Positions 55,036-64,000 of a stretch of DNA of 64,000 nucleotides are shown piece after piece. The stretch lies in the NCBI GenBank assembly GCA_963764235.1, contig CAVXRO010000008.1:372001-436000 (forward strand), written 5' to 3'. A program made the position numbers and the translations under genes. Under the pieces are notes generated by a model, which did no database searches, was not told the origin of the DNA, and was given only the letters and a program-made list of their open reading frames with translations. Each line of letters begins with the position of its first letter. The first letter of the stretch is position 1. The DNA is from DATFVA01 sp963764235 (GTDB lineage Bacteria > Bacteroidota > Ignavibacteria > Ignavibacteriales > Ignavibacteriaceae).

Positions 55036-57051
55036 TCATTCCCAATCGTCTTCGAGGAGCCAGCCTTCCGCAAGTTCCTGCTTAATTCCGGTAATGAACC
55101 GTGAAGGTTTTGAAAGCGTCATTCCTGCTTCACGGTCGAACATATTCATAGGGTAGGAGATAAATAAATTCTGCTTTGCCCTCGTTGAAGCCACATACAT
55201 CAGCCTTCTCTCTTCTTCTAATGCATCTATGCTTTCAGCGGAACGGTACGAAGGAAAAAATCCTTCAACCGCGTGAATGATGAATACAGAATGCCATTCT
55301 AATCCTTTTGCGGAATGTATCGTGGAAAGTGTGAGAAATTCTTCTTCTTTATCGGCGGGACCAATATCGATGACACTGTCGATGATAGGTTCAATAGCCA
55401 TATCTGCAAGCAGTGTATCAAGTGTTTTATAATTTTCCGATATATTCTGGAATATTTCGAGGTCCTTATTACGTTTATTAAAATCGTCGTACTTCTGCTT
55501 GAAGATAGGGTGGTAGTAATCAAGCACCATCTGAAGTTTCTCTGAAGGTAAAGACTTTTCTGTATGAAGTTTATATAGCAGCTGGAAGAGATTTACCATC
55601 CTGTCATTGTATTTAAAGGATGGCTGCTGATCGGGACTCGATTTAATCGACAGTCTCGCCAGGGCAAGCTCATCAAGTATCTTCTGTGCTGTCTTTGGTC
55701 CTACTCCTTCATGAAGGAGCAGCACCCTGTACCAGCTGACAATGTCTTTCGGATTCGCGGCAATCCTTAAGAAAGCAAGTACATCCTTTATATGTGCCGT
55801 TTCGATAAACTTAATACCACCGAATTTCTGAAAAGGGATATTCGCCTTTCCAAGTTCTATCTCAAGATCAAAAGAAAAGAAAGATGACCTGAAAAGGACG
55901 GCTATATCATTTAGCGGAACGCCTTCCTCTCTTAGCTCAAGAACTTTCTCTACGATAAACTTCGACTGCAGGTTCTCCGTTGAAGCCGCAATAATATTGG
56001 GTAAAGCTCCGCCCGGTTTTCTTGTATAAAGATGTTTCTCATATTTCTCGGCAGCGCTCTCAATAATGTGATTGGTAAAATCTAGTACCGGCTGAATGCT
56101 TCTGAAGTTCTCCTCAAGTTTAATGATCTTAACGTTCTTAAAGAGCTTAGGGAATTCCATAATGTTTTTGAAGTTAGCACCCCGGAAGGAGTAAATTGAC
56201 TGGGAATCATCTCCTACCACCATTACATTGTTGTTGTGCTGGGTCAGTCCCTGTACTATATCAGCCTGCAGCTTGTTGGTATCCTGGTACTCATCAACCA
56301 TTACGAAATTTATTGTGGACAGTAAAGACTTTGCTCCGGGAGAAAGTTCCTGAAGAAATATGTTCAGGTATACCAGCAGATCGTCATAATCAAATAGATT
56401 ATTCTTCCTCTTATATTCCCTGAAGACCTTATTAATCGCCAGCATTTTATCGAGCTGTTCAATAAAATGAGGGTAGTCTTCCTCCACAATCTCCTCAATC
56501 CTCCTGCCGGTATTCACGCTTAGACTGAATACTTTATTTAGAGTCTGCTTATTGGGGAATCGTTTTTCTTTACCTACCAATCCCGATTGGTTCCTTATCA
56601 GGTTGATCACATCCTCACTGTCGCCCTGGTCGAGTATAGTGAACGAAGGATTAATACCTAAGGCTTTAGCGTATTTGCGCAAAGTCAGGTTGGCAAACGA
56701 ATGGAACGTGCCTCCTCTTATCTTCGCACACCGGTTGTCGAGCAGGATCGACGCCCGGTTCATCATTTCGTTCGCGGCTTTACGTGTGAAGGTGAGCAGC
56801 ACAATTGACTGAGGATCATAACCCAGCTCAACGAGCCTGGCTACCCTGAATACCAGCGTTCTTGTTTTTCCAGTTCCTGCACCGGCAATGATAAGGTATG
56901 GGCCCTCTAAAGCAGACGCAGCCTCATACTGTGCCGGGTTAAGTTCATTCTGATAATTAATAGTAAAACGGGACTCATCCATCTCACGTTTAATAAAACC
57001 GGACTGTCCCGTTTCGTTTATTCGTTTTAGCTTATATTTTTTCTGAATCAT
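55036..57051 (-). CDS. UvrD/Rep-type SF1 DNA helicase
   Basis: The 671-residue SF1A helicase has Q-motif LNPAQYEAASA, Walker A IIAGAGTGKTRTLVFRV, motif Ia LLTFTRKAANEM, Walker B MVDEYQDTN, motif III VVGDDSQSIYSFRGA, motif IV LEENFRS, motif V LSTIHSAKGLEW and motif VI EEERRLMYVASTRAKQNL. It unwinds DNA 3' to 5'. It is shorter than E. coli UvrD and lacks a nuclease domain. The start overlaps the upstream EWH-repeat gene by 4 bp (ATGA), so the two are coupled. Confidence 0.94.
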   Translation of the reverse strand: MIQKKYKLKRINETGQSGFIKREMDESRFTINYQNELNPAQYEAASALEGPYLIIAGAGTGKTRTLVFRVARLVELGYDPQSIVLLTFTRKAANEMMNRASILLDNRCAKIRGGTFHSFANLTLRKYAKALGINPSFTILDQGDSEDVINLIRNQSGLVGKEKRFPNKQTLNKVFSLSVNTGRRIEEIVEEDYPHFIEQLDKMLAINKVFREYKRKNNLFDYDDLLVYLNIFLQELSPGAKSLLSTINFVMVDEYQDTNKLQADIVQGLTQHNNNVMVVGDDSQSIYSFRGANFKNIMEFPKLFKNVKIIKLEENFRSIQPVLDFTNHIIESAAEKYEKHLYTRKPGGALPNIIAASTENLQSKFIVEKVLELREEGVPLNDIAVLFRSSFFSFDLEIELGKANIPFQKFGGIKFIETAHIKDVLAFLRIAANPKDIVSWYRVLLLHEGVGPKTAQKILDELALARLSIKSSPDQQPSFKYNDRMVNLFQLLYKLHTEKSLPSEKLQMVLDYYHPIFKQKYDDFNKRNKDLEIFQNISENYKTLDTLLADMAIEPIIDSVIDIGPADKEEEFLTLSTIHSAKGLEWHSVFIIHAVEGFFPSYRSAESIDALEEERRLMYVASTRAKQNLFISYPMNMFDREAGMTLSKPSRFITGIKQELAEGWLLEDDWE

Positions 57052-57656
57052 CTACGCAAATATTTGGGCTTTCCAAGAATTTCTGATACTACAATATAAT
57101 CCTGCAGGGCCTGAGGAGAATATAATTTTTTCCGCAAATCATCGAAGGGATAAGGCACTTCCTTATTCCGGTCCGCAAGCATACGTTCAAACCTTTCGGC
57201 TTCTCTTTCAATAGCTGAATCAACAACTGTTGACTTCTTATACTCTGTAATACTGTGCCAGCTCTTATCAAGCTGATGTTCTTTGAGCGATTGCTCGTGC
57301 CACTCTTCTTCTTCGGTGTGCCATTCACTGTCCTCCGTGTGCCATTCCTTATCTTCTGTGTGTTCTTCAACAGGGACTTTCCTCATCTCAGCTTTTTCGA
57401 TATCTGATTCCATCTTCCGCTGACCCGTATAATCACTTTCTCCTTTGAACAAACCTTCGATCTCTTTAAGGATATCGTATTCACCCTGCCTTCCCTCCTG
57501 TTCATAACCGGGAGAAGAATAGTTATTTCTTGTAGGTTCGTCCGGTGAATTTGAAGGACGCGGAGGCGGTTTACCTTTATCCTTTTTCTTAAATAAGGAA
57601 TTAAGGAAAGCAAAGATTATAAACAGGTAAATAAGTATCTGAATATAGTCGCCCAT
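57048..57656 (-). CDS. Membrane-anchored protein with EWH-x-E repeats, function unknown
   Basis: The 202-residue protein starts with a short transmembrane helix (IQILIYLFIIFAFLNSLF), followed by a basic, Pro-rich stretch. The middle has four or more near-repeats of seven residues, EDKEWHT, EDSEWHT, EEEEWHE, then DKSWHS. No family is known to me. The His/Glu pattern could bind metal or interact with a partner, but neither is shown. Its start overlaps floA as TGATG and its end overlaps the helicase gene. The C-terminal part (EAERFERMLA ... RKKLYSPQALQDYIVVSEIL) is a second helical segment. Confidence 0.75.
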   Translation of the reverse strand: MGDYIQILIYLFIIFAFLNSLFKKKDKGKPPPRPSNSPDEPTRNNYSSPGYEQEGRQGEYDILKEIEGLFKGESDYTGQRKMESDIEKAEMRKVPVEEHTEDKEWHTEDSEWHTEEEEWHEQSLKEHQLDKSWHSITEYKKSTVVDSAIEREAERFERMLADRNKEVPYPFDDLRKKLYSPQALQDYIVVSEILGKPKYLRR

Positions 57657-58645
57657 CAGCTGTCTTTATCCTTTTTTCTCTCAGGTTTGGAAATAGCGTT
57701 TCTCATATCTGTATCTGATTGAATATTCTTCATCCCGTAATAATCCATAATTCCGAGATTTCCTGATCTGAATGCCTCTGCCATTGCTTTAGGTATTTCA
57801 GCTTCGGCCTCTACTACTCTTGAACGCTGTTTTGCTACTTCAGCAATATTTTCCTGCTCAGTTGCTACTGCCGCAGCTCTTCTTTCCTCAGCCTTGGCCC
57901 GAGCAATCTTCAAATCAGCCTCAGCCTGGTCGGTCTGCAGTTTTGCACCGATATTCTCGCCAACATCAACATCCGCAATATCTATTGAAAGTATCTCAAA
58001 TGCAGTACCTGAGTCAAGTCCTTTTGCAAGGACACTTTTCGAGATTCTGTCGGGATTCTCAAGCACATGCTTATGAGAATCACTTGAACCGATTGTAGAC
58101 ACTATTCCTTCACCTACCCTCGCCAGTATCGTTGCTTCACCGGCTCCTCCGACAAGTCTCTCAATATTGGCACGAACAGTAATTCTGGCGATTGCCTTCA
58201 GCTGGATGCCGTCTTTTGCAACAGCAGCAACCACCGGCGTCTCGATTACTTTGGGGAGGACTGACATTTTGACAGCTTCTAAGACATCACGGCCTGCCAA
58301 ATCTATCGCAGTTGCACGCTCAAATGTCAGTCCCAGGTTAGCTTTATCAGCCGAAACCAGCGCATTGATGACTTTTACAACATTTCCGCCTGCCAGGTAG
58401 TGGGCTTCCAGTTTATTTTGTTCAACCTTTATTCCGGCCTTGGTTGCAGTAATCATGCTTCTAACGAGCACTACAGGAGGAACCTTTCTAAGGCGCATTC
58501 CTATCAGATCCTTGAAGATCTTTAATTTTACCCCCGAAAAATATGCTGTAATAAACAGTCCTATTGGGACAAAATAGAGGAAAACGATTAAAAAAAGGAT
58601 TATTGCTATTATAATGACGATTGATAGACCGGTTAAGGCTTCCAT
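57656..58645 (-). CDS. floA: Flotillin-like protein FloA
   Basis: I chose ATG at 58645 with GGGAG upstream; a longer frame reaches 58708. The 329-residue protein has an N-terminal membrane hairpin, a SPFH-like region (LIGMRLRKVPPVVLVRSM), and the FloA hallmark AKAEERRAAAVATEQENIAE. FloA scaffolds membrane microdomains and is linked to envelope and protease organisation in Bacillus. It is first in the operon with the EWH-repeat gene and the helicase. Confidence 0.93.
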   Translation of the reverse strand: MEALTGLSIVIIIAIILFLIVFLYFVPIGLFITAYFSGVKLKIFKDLIGMRLRKVPPVVLVRSMITATKAGIKVEQNKLEAHYLAGGNVVKVINALVSADKANLGLTFERATAIDLAGRDVLEAVKMSVLPKVIETPVVAAVAKDGIQLKAIARITVRANIERLVGGAGEATILARVGEGIVSTIGSSDSHKHVLENPDRISKSVLAKGLDSGTAFEILSIDIADVDVGENIGAKLQTDQAEADLKIARAKAEERRAAAVATEQENIAEVAKQRSRVVEAEAEIPKAMAEAFRSGNLGIMDYYGMKNIQSDTDMRNAISKPERKKDKDS

Positions 58646-59039
58646 GCCAGATCTCCCAAGAATTTTTAATTGGATTTTAATTTTAATATATATTTGCTTT
58701 ATTAGCAATGAAAGGACAGTATTTTAGACAGATATCTTTTTTTTCGAGACAATTTGATTTGAACAGGAGTTGGGATTTCAGTTCAATAATTGATTTCAGC
58801 TACGCATGCAACCTGCCTCACTTTCAATGGTATAATAATTGTTTAATTATCTGTAAAGAATGAACCCGATGTAGAATTTTATGGTTTTGAGGAAGAAAGA
58901 AAATTTTAGTAATTATAAATAATCATAAATGAGGGATTTTTTGAATTTTTGCTTAGCTTGATTGCAGAAATATCTATTTATATATTAACAAGAGAGTTAG
59001 CAGAAGAGTCAAAACCTCATTTGAAAGTAAGGAAGCATT
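58646..59039. other. 394-bp intergenic region between divergent floA and clpC
   Basis: No gene is seen. It is AT-rich and probably holds both promoters. AAGGAAG lies before the clpC ATG. I see no CIRCE inverted repeat, CtsR-like direct heptamers or strong sigma-32 motif, so regulation cannot be read from sequence. Confidence 0.5.
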
Positions 59040-61550
59040 ATGGATGGAAATTTCTCAGATAGACTTCAGGATGTGATCAGGTTAAGTCGTGAAGAAGCAT
59101 TACGGCTGGGCCATGATTATATCGGAACTGAGCACTTATTGTTAGGAATAATCAGGGAAGGACAGGGAGTAGCTGTAAGAATTCTAAGGAATCTCGACTG
59201 CGATCTTATGAAACTGAAAAAAGCAATCGAAGACACTGTTAGAACTTCAGGCGGCACCCTCACAATTGGAAATATACCGCTTACGAAACAAGCTGAAAAG
59301 GTATTGAAAATTACGCAGATTGAATCGAAAATTTATAAGGCGGATGTTATCGGAACGGAGCATTTACTTTTATCGCTTCTCAGGGATGAAGACAATATTG
59401 CTACACAGATACTGCACCAGTTTAACGTAACTTACGATTCTGCCAGGGCCGAACTTAATTCTATGCTCAGCAGCAAGAATCCGAAAGATCCTGCCGGAGC
59501 AGTTCCGCCTGCTGATAAGAAAGTAGAAAGAACAAAAACTCCTGTACTTGATAACTTCGGACGCGATCTCACCAAGTTCGCACTTGAAGATAAACTTGAT
59601 CCGGTTGTGGGCAGGGAAAGAGAAATAGAACGTGTTGCGCAGATCTTAAGCAGGAGAAAAAAGAACAATCCTGTGCTGATCGGAGAACCGGGTGTAGGAA
59701 AAACTGCAATCGCTGAAGGTCTTGCCTTAAGGATTATGCAGAAGAAAGTTCCCCGTATACTTCAGGAAAAAAGGGTTGTTACACTTGATCTTGCAGGACT
59801 GGTAGCAGGAACAAAATACCGCGGGCAGTTTGAAGAAAGAATGAAAGCGTTGATGAATGAGCTGGAAAAAGCGAAAGAAGTTATTCTTTTCATCGATGAG
59901 CTTCATACAATTGTAGGTGCCGGCGGCGCTTCAGGTTCTCTTGATGCCTCGAATATGTTTAAGCCAGCACTTGCACGCGGCGATATACAGTGCATCGGTG
60001 CAACTACCCTTGATGAATACCGCAAGTATATCGAAACAGATGGTGCACTCGACAGAAGGTTCCAGAAGGTTATGGTTGAACCGCCCAGTTATGAAGAGAC
60101 TCTGCAGATACTTAACAACATTAAGTTTAAATATGAAGAGCATCATCACGTACGTTACAGTTCGGATGCAATTGATTCGGCCGTACGCCTCAGCAACAGG
60201 TATATAACCGACAGGCATCTTCCCGATAAAGCAATTGACGTAATTGATGAAGCCGGTTCAAGAGTTCATATGGGCAACTTTGAAGTTCCCCAGGAAGTTC
60301 TCGACCTTGAAGACAGCATAGAAAAAGTAAGAGTTGAAAAAGCTACTGTTGTAAAAAGGCAGGATTATGAAGAAGCTGCCCGTTTAAGAGACAAGGAAAG
60401 AAATCTTCAGTCGGATCTCGAAATTGCACGCAGGGAATGGGAAGCAAAGACAAAGGATATCGTACACGACGTTAGTGAAGAGGATATAGCCACGGTTGTT
60501 GCGATGATGACGGGTATTCCTGTTAACCGTGTAGCGCAAACCGAATCCGAAAAGCTGCTTAATATGACCGACGCATTGAAGAAACAGATCGTAGGTCAGG
60601 ATGAAGCAGTCGGAAAGCTTACAAAAGCTATACGCAGAACAAGAGCAGGATTAAAGAGTCCGAACAGACCCATTGGAAGCTTTATCTTTCTTGGTCCCAC
60701 AGGAGTTGGTAAAACCGAGTTATGTAAGGCTCTTGCCCGCTACCTGTTCGACAGCGAGAACGCACTCATCAGAATCGATATGAGCGAGTATATGGAGAAA
60801 TTTTCACTGTCAAGACTCGTTGGAGCGCCTCCCGGATACGTCGGATACGAAGAAGGCGGTCAGCTTACTGAGAAAGTACGCAGAAGACCATATTCGGTTG
60901 TTCTCTTTGATGAGATCGAGAAAGCTCACCCGGATATATTCAGTATACTTCTGCAGGTTCTGGATGACGGAATGCTTACTGACAGTCTCGGTAGAAAAGT
61001 TGATTTCAAGAATACTATAATAATTATGACATCGAACATCGGTGCAAGGGATATCAAGAACATCAGTTCATTCGGTTTCGGCGGTGAGGATGCAGCCAAC
61101 AGGTATGCAAGTCTAAAGAACACCGTTGAAGAAGCAATGAGGAAGCTATTCAATCCTGAATTCCTGAACCGTGTTGATGAAACAATTGTATTCAGAAACC
61201 TTGAAAAAGAAGATATCCTTCAGATCATTGATATCGAAATGCAGGATCTTATGAAGAATATTCACGATAATAAGATGGAGCTTACACTTGATCAGACGGC
61301 GAAAGAATTCCTGGTTGAAAAAGGATTCGATCAGAAATTCGGTGCCAGACCATTGAGACGTGCTATCCAAAAGTATGTGGAGGATCCGATTGCTGAAGAT
61401 ATACTCAGAGGCAAGTTCAAAGAAGGATCTCATATTGTAGCAAAATATGTTGAAAATATGGAAGAGCTTATTTTCGTGATAGAGAATATGGATATTAACA
61501 TTACCGATGAAGAGGAACAACAGCCCGGTAAAGGTGAATCCGGCTCATAA
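59040..61550 (+). CDS. clpC: ATP-dependent Clp protease ATP-binding subunit ClpC
   Basis: ClpC unfolds proteins and feeds them to ClpP, often with adaptors. The 836 residues show two Clp_N repeats (VIRLSREEALRLGHDYIGTE, YKADVIGTEHLLLSLL), AAA1 with Walker A GEPGVGKTAIAEG (~213) and LFIDELHTIVGAG, a UVR motif (QDYEEAARLRDKERNLQ, ~441), and AAA2 with GPTGVGKTELCKALA (~551) and LFDEIEKAHPDIF. The presence of UVR separates it from ClpA and ClpB. No partner clpP in the window. A strong terminator follows. Confidence 0.97.
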   Translation: MDGNFSDRLQDVIRLSREEALRLGHDYIGTEHLLLGIIREGQGVAVRILRNLDCDLMKLKKAIEDTVRTSGGTLTIGNIPLTKQAEKVLKITQIESKIYKADVIGTEHLLLSLLRDEDNIATQILHQFNVTYDSARAELNSMLSSKNPKDPAGAVPPADKKVERTKTPVLDNFGRDLTKFALEDKLDPVVGREREIERVAQILSRRKKNNPVLIGEPGVGKTAIAEGLALRIMQKKVPRILQEKRVVTLDLAGLVAGTKYRGQFEERMKALMNELEKAKEVILFIDELHTIVGAGGASGSLDASNMFKPALARGDIQCIGATTLDEYRKYIETDGALDRRFQKVMVEPPSYEETLQILNNIKFKYEEHHHVRYSSDAIDSAVRLSNRYITDRHLPDKAIDVIDEAGSRVHMGNFEVPQEVLDLEDSIEKVRVEKATVVKRQDYEEAARLRDKERNLQSDLEIARREWEAKTKDIVHDVSEEDIATVVAMMTGIPVNRVAQTESEKLLNMTDALKKQIVGQDEAVGKLTKAIRRTRAGLKSPNRPIGSFIFLGPTGVGKTELCKALARYLFDSENALIRIDMSEYMEKFSLSRLVGAPPGYVGYEEGGQLTEKVRRRPYSVVLFDEIEKAHPDIFSILLQVLDDGMLTDSLGRKVDFKNTIIIMTSNIGARDIKNISSFGFGGEDAANRYASLKNTVEEAMRKLFNPEFLNRVDETIVFRNLEKEDILQIIDIEMQDLMKNIHDNKMELTLDQTAKEFLVEKGFDQKFGARPLRRAIQKYVEDPIAEDILRGKFKEGSHIVAKYVENMEELIFVIENMDINITDEEEQQPGKGESGS

Positions 61551-61585
61551 TATTGTGTGAGTGGTTACTTACCGTAAACACTGAG

Positions 61586-61617
61586 AGGCGTATTTCTTTT
61601 AATACGCCTTTTTTTTA
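61586..61617 (+). terminator. Rho-independent terminator after clpC
   Basis: AGGCGTATT (61586-61594) pairs with AATACGCCT (61601-61609) around TCTTTT, followed by a run of T. Confidence 0.95.
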
Positions 61618-61660
61618 TTTAAATTTCATACGGAAAAATGTCATTCTGATGGCAACTTGT

Positions 61661-61704
61661 CATTCTGAACCTGCCTGACGGCAGTCAGGCTCGTTTCAGA
61701 ATCT
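61661..61704 (+). repeat. Dispersed intergenic repeat, copy 2
   Basis: CATTCTGAA leads into the 22-bp string with core CCTGCCTGACGGCAGTCAG (61667-61688), followed by GCTCGTTTCAGAATCTT. The outer arms ATTCTGAA and TTCAGAAT are complementary, and the inner CTGCC/GGCAG dyad makes a second stem. Copy 1 is at 44990. Confidence 0.75.
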
Positions 61705-61745
61705 TAACGAAATAGAATAATTGTAACCAACAAACGGAGGCGATG

Positions 61746-62024
61746 ATGCAGGTACTTGACGAATCTAACATTAACCAAAGAATAGGCAGTCTGAAAGGCT
61801 GGGAATACAAGAACAGGCAGCTGGGGAAAGAGTATGAACTTAAAGATTTTAAGGAAGCTCTGAGCTTTGTAAATAAAGTAGGAGACCGGGCTGAAGAAAT
61901 GGATCATCATCCCGATATCTTTCTGCACGACTGGAATAAGGTGAAAATAACAATTTCCACACACAGTGCCGGCGGTGTTACCGAAAATGATTTTAAGCTG
62001 GCTGAGAAAATCGAAAATATCTGA
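61746..62024 (+). CDS. phhB: Pterin-4a-carbinolamine dehydratase
   Basis: I chose the second ATG (61746), with GGAGG at 61736-61740 at 5-nt spacing; the first ATG (61743) is too close. The 92-residue protein has the catalytic signature AEEMDHHPDIFLHDWNKVKI, with the His-His pair, and GGVTENDFKLA. It dehydrates 4a-hydroxy-tetrahydrobiopterin in aromatic amino-acid hydroxylase or related pterin pathways. No hydroxylase is near, so its role may be in another pterin route. It is 2 bp before the TPR gene. Confidence 0.93.
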   Translation: MQVLDESNINQRIGSLKGWEYKNRQLGKEYELKDFKEALSFVNKVGDRAEEMDHHPDIFLHDWNKVKITISTHSAGGVTENDFKLAEKIENI

Positions 62025-62026
62025 GA

Positions 62027-62338
62027 ATGAACAAACGATTGGAAGGACTGCTGGAATTTTATAAAAAGGATCCGAACGATCCTTTTACTTTATACGGACT
62101 CGCACTGGAATATATGTCGAAACAGCAGTTTGACAGCGCGGAGAAATATTTCAATCTGCTGCTGGTTAATGATCCGGATTATGTACCGGGTTACCTTCAG
62201 TATGCACAGCTGAAAGAAAAACAGGACAAAATTGATGAAGCAAAACAGCTTTACACCAGGGGAATTGAAGCAGCAAACAAAACAGGCGATAAAGAATCTG
62301 CAAAAGAAATGGAGGATTTCCTAAGTGATCTCGAATGA
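62027..62338 (+). CDS. Small TPR-repeat protein
   Basis: The 103-residue protein is about two and a half TPR units: FTLYGLALEYMSKQQFDSAE, then VPGYLQYAQLKEKQDKIDEA, and a final helix. There is no signal peptide, so it is cytosolic and probably a binding protein. It starts 2 bp after phhB and overlaps pyrE by 14 bp. Confidence 0.85.
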   Translation: MNKRLEGLLEFYKKDPNDPFTLYGLALEYMSKQQFDSAEKYFNLLLVNDPDYVPGYLQYAQLKEKQDKIDEAKQLYTRGIEAANKTGDKESAKEMEDFLSDLE

Positions 62339-62909
62339 AATTGATATTCTTGATATCTTCAAAAAAACCGGTGCTTTACTGCAGGGACATTTTCTTCTAA
62401 CATCCGGAAGGCACAGCAATATGTATTTTCAGTGTGCCAAAGTTCTTCAGTATCCCGAATATACAGAGCAGGTCTGCCGTATAATTGCTGAGTATTTTAA
62501 GAACTATGAAATTGATACAGTTATTTCGCCTGCTATGGGCGGGATCATTGTCGGGCAGGAAGTTGCACGTCAGCTGAACAAAAGATCCATCTTTGCAGAA
62601 AGAGAAGACAAGAAATTAACTCTGAGAAGAGGCTTCTCCATAGATAAAGGGGAGAAAGTATTAGTTTGCGAGGATGTAGTCACTACCGGAGGATCTGTTT
62701 TTGAGGTAATTGATATTGTGAAAGAGCAGGGCGGGGAGGTAGTAGGAGTAGGATTCATAGTGGACCGCAGCAATGGAAAGGTTGATTTCGGGTATCCTCA
62801 GAAAAGTACAATGAAAATGGAAGTTATTTCGTATTTGCCTGACGAATGCCCGCTCTGCAAAGAAAATATTCCTCTTGTCAAACCGGGATCGAGAAAAGTG
62901 ATAGTCTGA
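62325..62909 (+). CDS. pyrE: Orotate phosphoribosyltransferase
   Basis: PyrE joins orotate with PRPP to make OMP in pyrimidine synthesis. The GTG start at 62325 overlaps the TPR gene. The 194-residue sequence has LLTSGRHSNMYFQCAKVLQY, VISPAMGGIIVGQEVARQL, the loop RSIFAEREDKKLTLRRGF, and the PRPP motif VLVCEDVVTTGGSVFEVID. This is the 'TSGRHS' archaeal/chlorobi-like type. Cys-rich end CPLCKENIPL may bind metal. Confidence 0.95.
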   Translation: MISNEIDILDIFKKTGALLQGHFLLTSGRHSNMYFQCAKVLQYPEYTEQVCRIIAEYFKNYEIDTVISPAMGGIIVGQEVARQLNKRSIFAEREDKKLTLRRGFSIDKGEKVLVCEDVVTTGGSVFEVIDIVKEQGGEVVGVGFIVDRSNGKVDFGYPQKSTMKMEVISYLPDECPLCKENIPLVKPGSRKVIV

Positions 62910-62955
62910 TTTTTTTTATTTTTGGATATGTTCAAATTATTATTCCGGATTGACA

Positions 62956-64000
62956 ATGAAAACCATTCTTATTTTTCTGTTTGCATCATTTACCCTGTTT
63001 CCTCAGGTCAATTTCGACAATTATTTTACAGATAAAACTCTTCGGGTTGATTATTTCCATACAGGCGATAGTCTTAATGATTCTTATTCAATAGATGAGC
63101 TTAAAGAAGAGCCCTACTGGGGAGGATCGAAGACCAGTCTTATCGATTCTTTCGACTATGGCCGCTATGAAGTAAAAGTATATGACCAGGAGGAAAATAA
63201 ATTAATCTTCTCGCACACCTATTCTACATTATTTGATGAGTGGCAGACAACCGATGAGGCTAAACATACTGCAAAAACATTCAGTGAAACTGTTACGATG
63301 CCCTTTCCGAAGGAGAAAATAAGAATTGAGTTCTACAGCCGCGACAGGATGAATGCTTTGCACAAGAAATTCGAATACATTGTCGATCCCGATAATTATT
63401 TTATTTCTCCGGAAAGACGGCTTGAATATCCTTCGTTTGAAGTGGTTCATAATGGTGATCCTGCAGTAAAAGTAGATATTGTAATACTGCCCGAAGGATA
63501 CAAAAAAGATGAGATGGATGACTTTAAAGCCGACTGCAAAAAATTTGCTGATTATCTTTTTAATGTTTCCCCATATTCTGAAAATAAGGATAAGTTTAAT
63601 ATATGGGGAGTTGAAGCACCCTCGCCTGAAGAGGGGACGGATATTCCTGCCAGGAGAATATGGAATAAGACCTTGATGAATACTCAGTTTTATACTTTCG
63701 ATCTTGAAAGATACTTAATGACCTCTGATTATAAATCGGTGCGCGATCTGGCTGCAAATGCTCCGTACGACCAGATATACATACTGGTCAACTCTGGCAA
63801 GTACGGAGGAGGGGCCATTTACAATTATTATTCTGTATGCGTTAACAATAATATGTTCAGCGAATACGTATTTTCTCATGAATTTGGACATGGATTTGCC
63901 TTCCTTGCAGACGAATACTACACCTCAGATGTTGCTTACAATGATTTTTACCCCCTGAATGTTGAACCCCTTGAACCAAATATTACTACGCTGGTCGACT
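62956..64000 (+). CDS. M64-type (IgA peptidase) metalloprotease, C-terminus outside the window
   Basis: The frame is open from ATG at 62956 to the window end, about 348 codons. It begins with a signal peptide (MKTILIFLFASFTLFPQ). An N-terminal beta domain is followed by VDIVILPEGYKKDEMDDF, a signature of the M64 family. The zinc motif is SHEFGHGFAFLADEYY, with HExxH-like ligands HEFGH and a downstream Asp/Glu. M64 enzymes are secreted proteases first described as IgA-cleaving. Here a general extracellular protease is inferred. The C-terminal T9SS domain, if any, is beyond the window. Confidence 0.9.
   Translation, partial: MKTILIFLFASFTLFPQVNFDNYFTDKTLRVDYFHTGDSLNDSYSIDELKEEPYWGGSKTSLIDSFDYGRYEVKVYDQEENKLIFSHTYSTLFDEWQTTDEAKHTAKTFSETVTMPFPKEKIRIEFYSRDRMNALHKKFEYIVDPDNYFISPERRLEYPSFEVVHNGDPAVKVDIVILPEGYKKDEMDDFKADCKKFADYLFNVSPYSENKDKFNIWGVEAPSPEEGTDIPARRIWNKTLMNTQFYTFDLERYLMTSDYKSVRDLAANAPYDQIYILVNSGKYGGGAIYNYYSVCVNNNMFSEYVFSHEFGHGFAFLADEYYTSDVAYNDFYPLNVEPLEPNITTLVD

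Noticed and set aside
1..64000. tRNA, rRNA, CRISPR or insertion sequence
   Set aside because: The intergenic gaps were read for cloverleaf ends, GGTTCGAATCC-type arms, regular spaced repeats and transposase motifs; none was found.

Overview
The window looks like a chromosomal segment of a member of the Ignavibacteria / Chlorobi side of the Bacteroidota (FCB group). The main clues are three secreted proteins ending in a type IX secretion (T9SS) C-terminal domain that starts with QNYPNPFNP, a PorZ-like two-propeller protein, DUF2911, FloA, ClpC, M28 and M64 peptidases, and two sites matching the Bacteroidota -7 element TAnnTTTG. Coding density is high. Non-ATG starts are common (TTG, GTG and, for the ROK kinase, almost certainly CTG). 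No rRNA, tRNA, CRISPR array, insertion sequence or phage gene was seen.

Layout. 1-7.4 kb: a partial M28 peptidase, a BNR-propeller T9SS cargo, a DUF2911-TPR protein, a rhomboid protease, an AhpD-like protein, a SemiSWEET, RdgB and a lipoprotein. 7.5-17.4 kb: menaquinone methyltransferase, PAP2 phosphatase, RsmA, ROK kinase, ABC-F, PorZ-like protein, RibH, PHP phosphoesterase and a Crp/Fnr regulator. 17.6-26.3 kb: a PpiD-like foldase, a beta-barrel protein, AroK-AroB, NadA, a histidine kinase and PurA. 26.3-40.5 kb: a signalling block holding two STAS proteins, an ECF sigma factor with a large transmembrane anti-sigma protein, an RsbW-type kinase, three SpoIIE/RsbU-type PP2C phosphatases with different sensory N-termini, and a 1341-residue hybrid histidine kinase. 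40.7-50.2 kb: DUF72, SecF-SecD, a nucleoside-salvage operon (cdd-tdk-nupC-punA), a methyltransferase and a GT2 glycosyltransferase. 50.5-54.9 kb: two T9SS cargo proteins. 55-64 kb: a UvrD-like helicase, an EWH-repeat protein, FloA, ClpC, pterin dehydratase, a TPR protein, PyrE and a partial M64 peptidase.

How the genes work together. The signalling block reads as a partner-switching system. The PP2C phosphatases would dephosphorylate STAS antagonists that an RsbW-like kinase phosphorylates, so at least three distinct inputs could feed one switch. An ECF sigma/anti-sigma pair lies next door. The T9SS cargoes and the PorZ-like protein belong to one export route, and SecD/SecF and PpiD support the Sec step before it.

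Sequence quality. Six genes between 22.7 and 54.9 kb are interrupted: nadA (an in-frame TAA), one PP2C gene, secD, a methyltransferase (twice), and two T9SS cargo genes (one of them twice). Seven of the eight lesions are single-base frameshifts. Six of those seven fall in or beside short homopolymers, and correcting each by one base restores a full-length family member. Because secD and nadA are normally needed, consensus (homopolymer) error is the simplest explanation. The fragments are therefore annotated as single genes with the lesion positions given.
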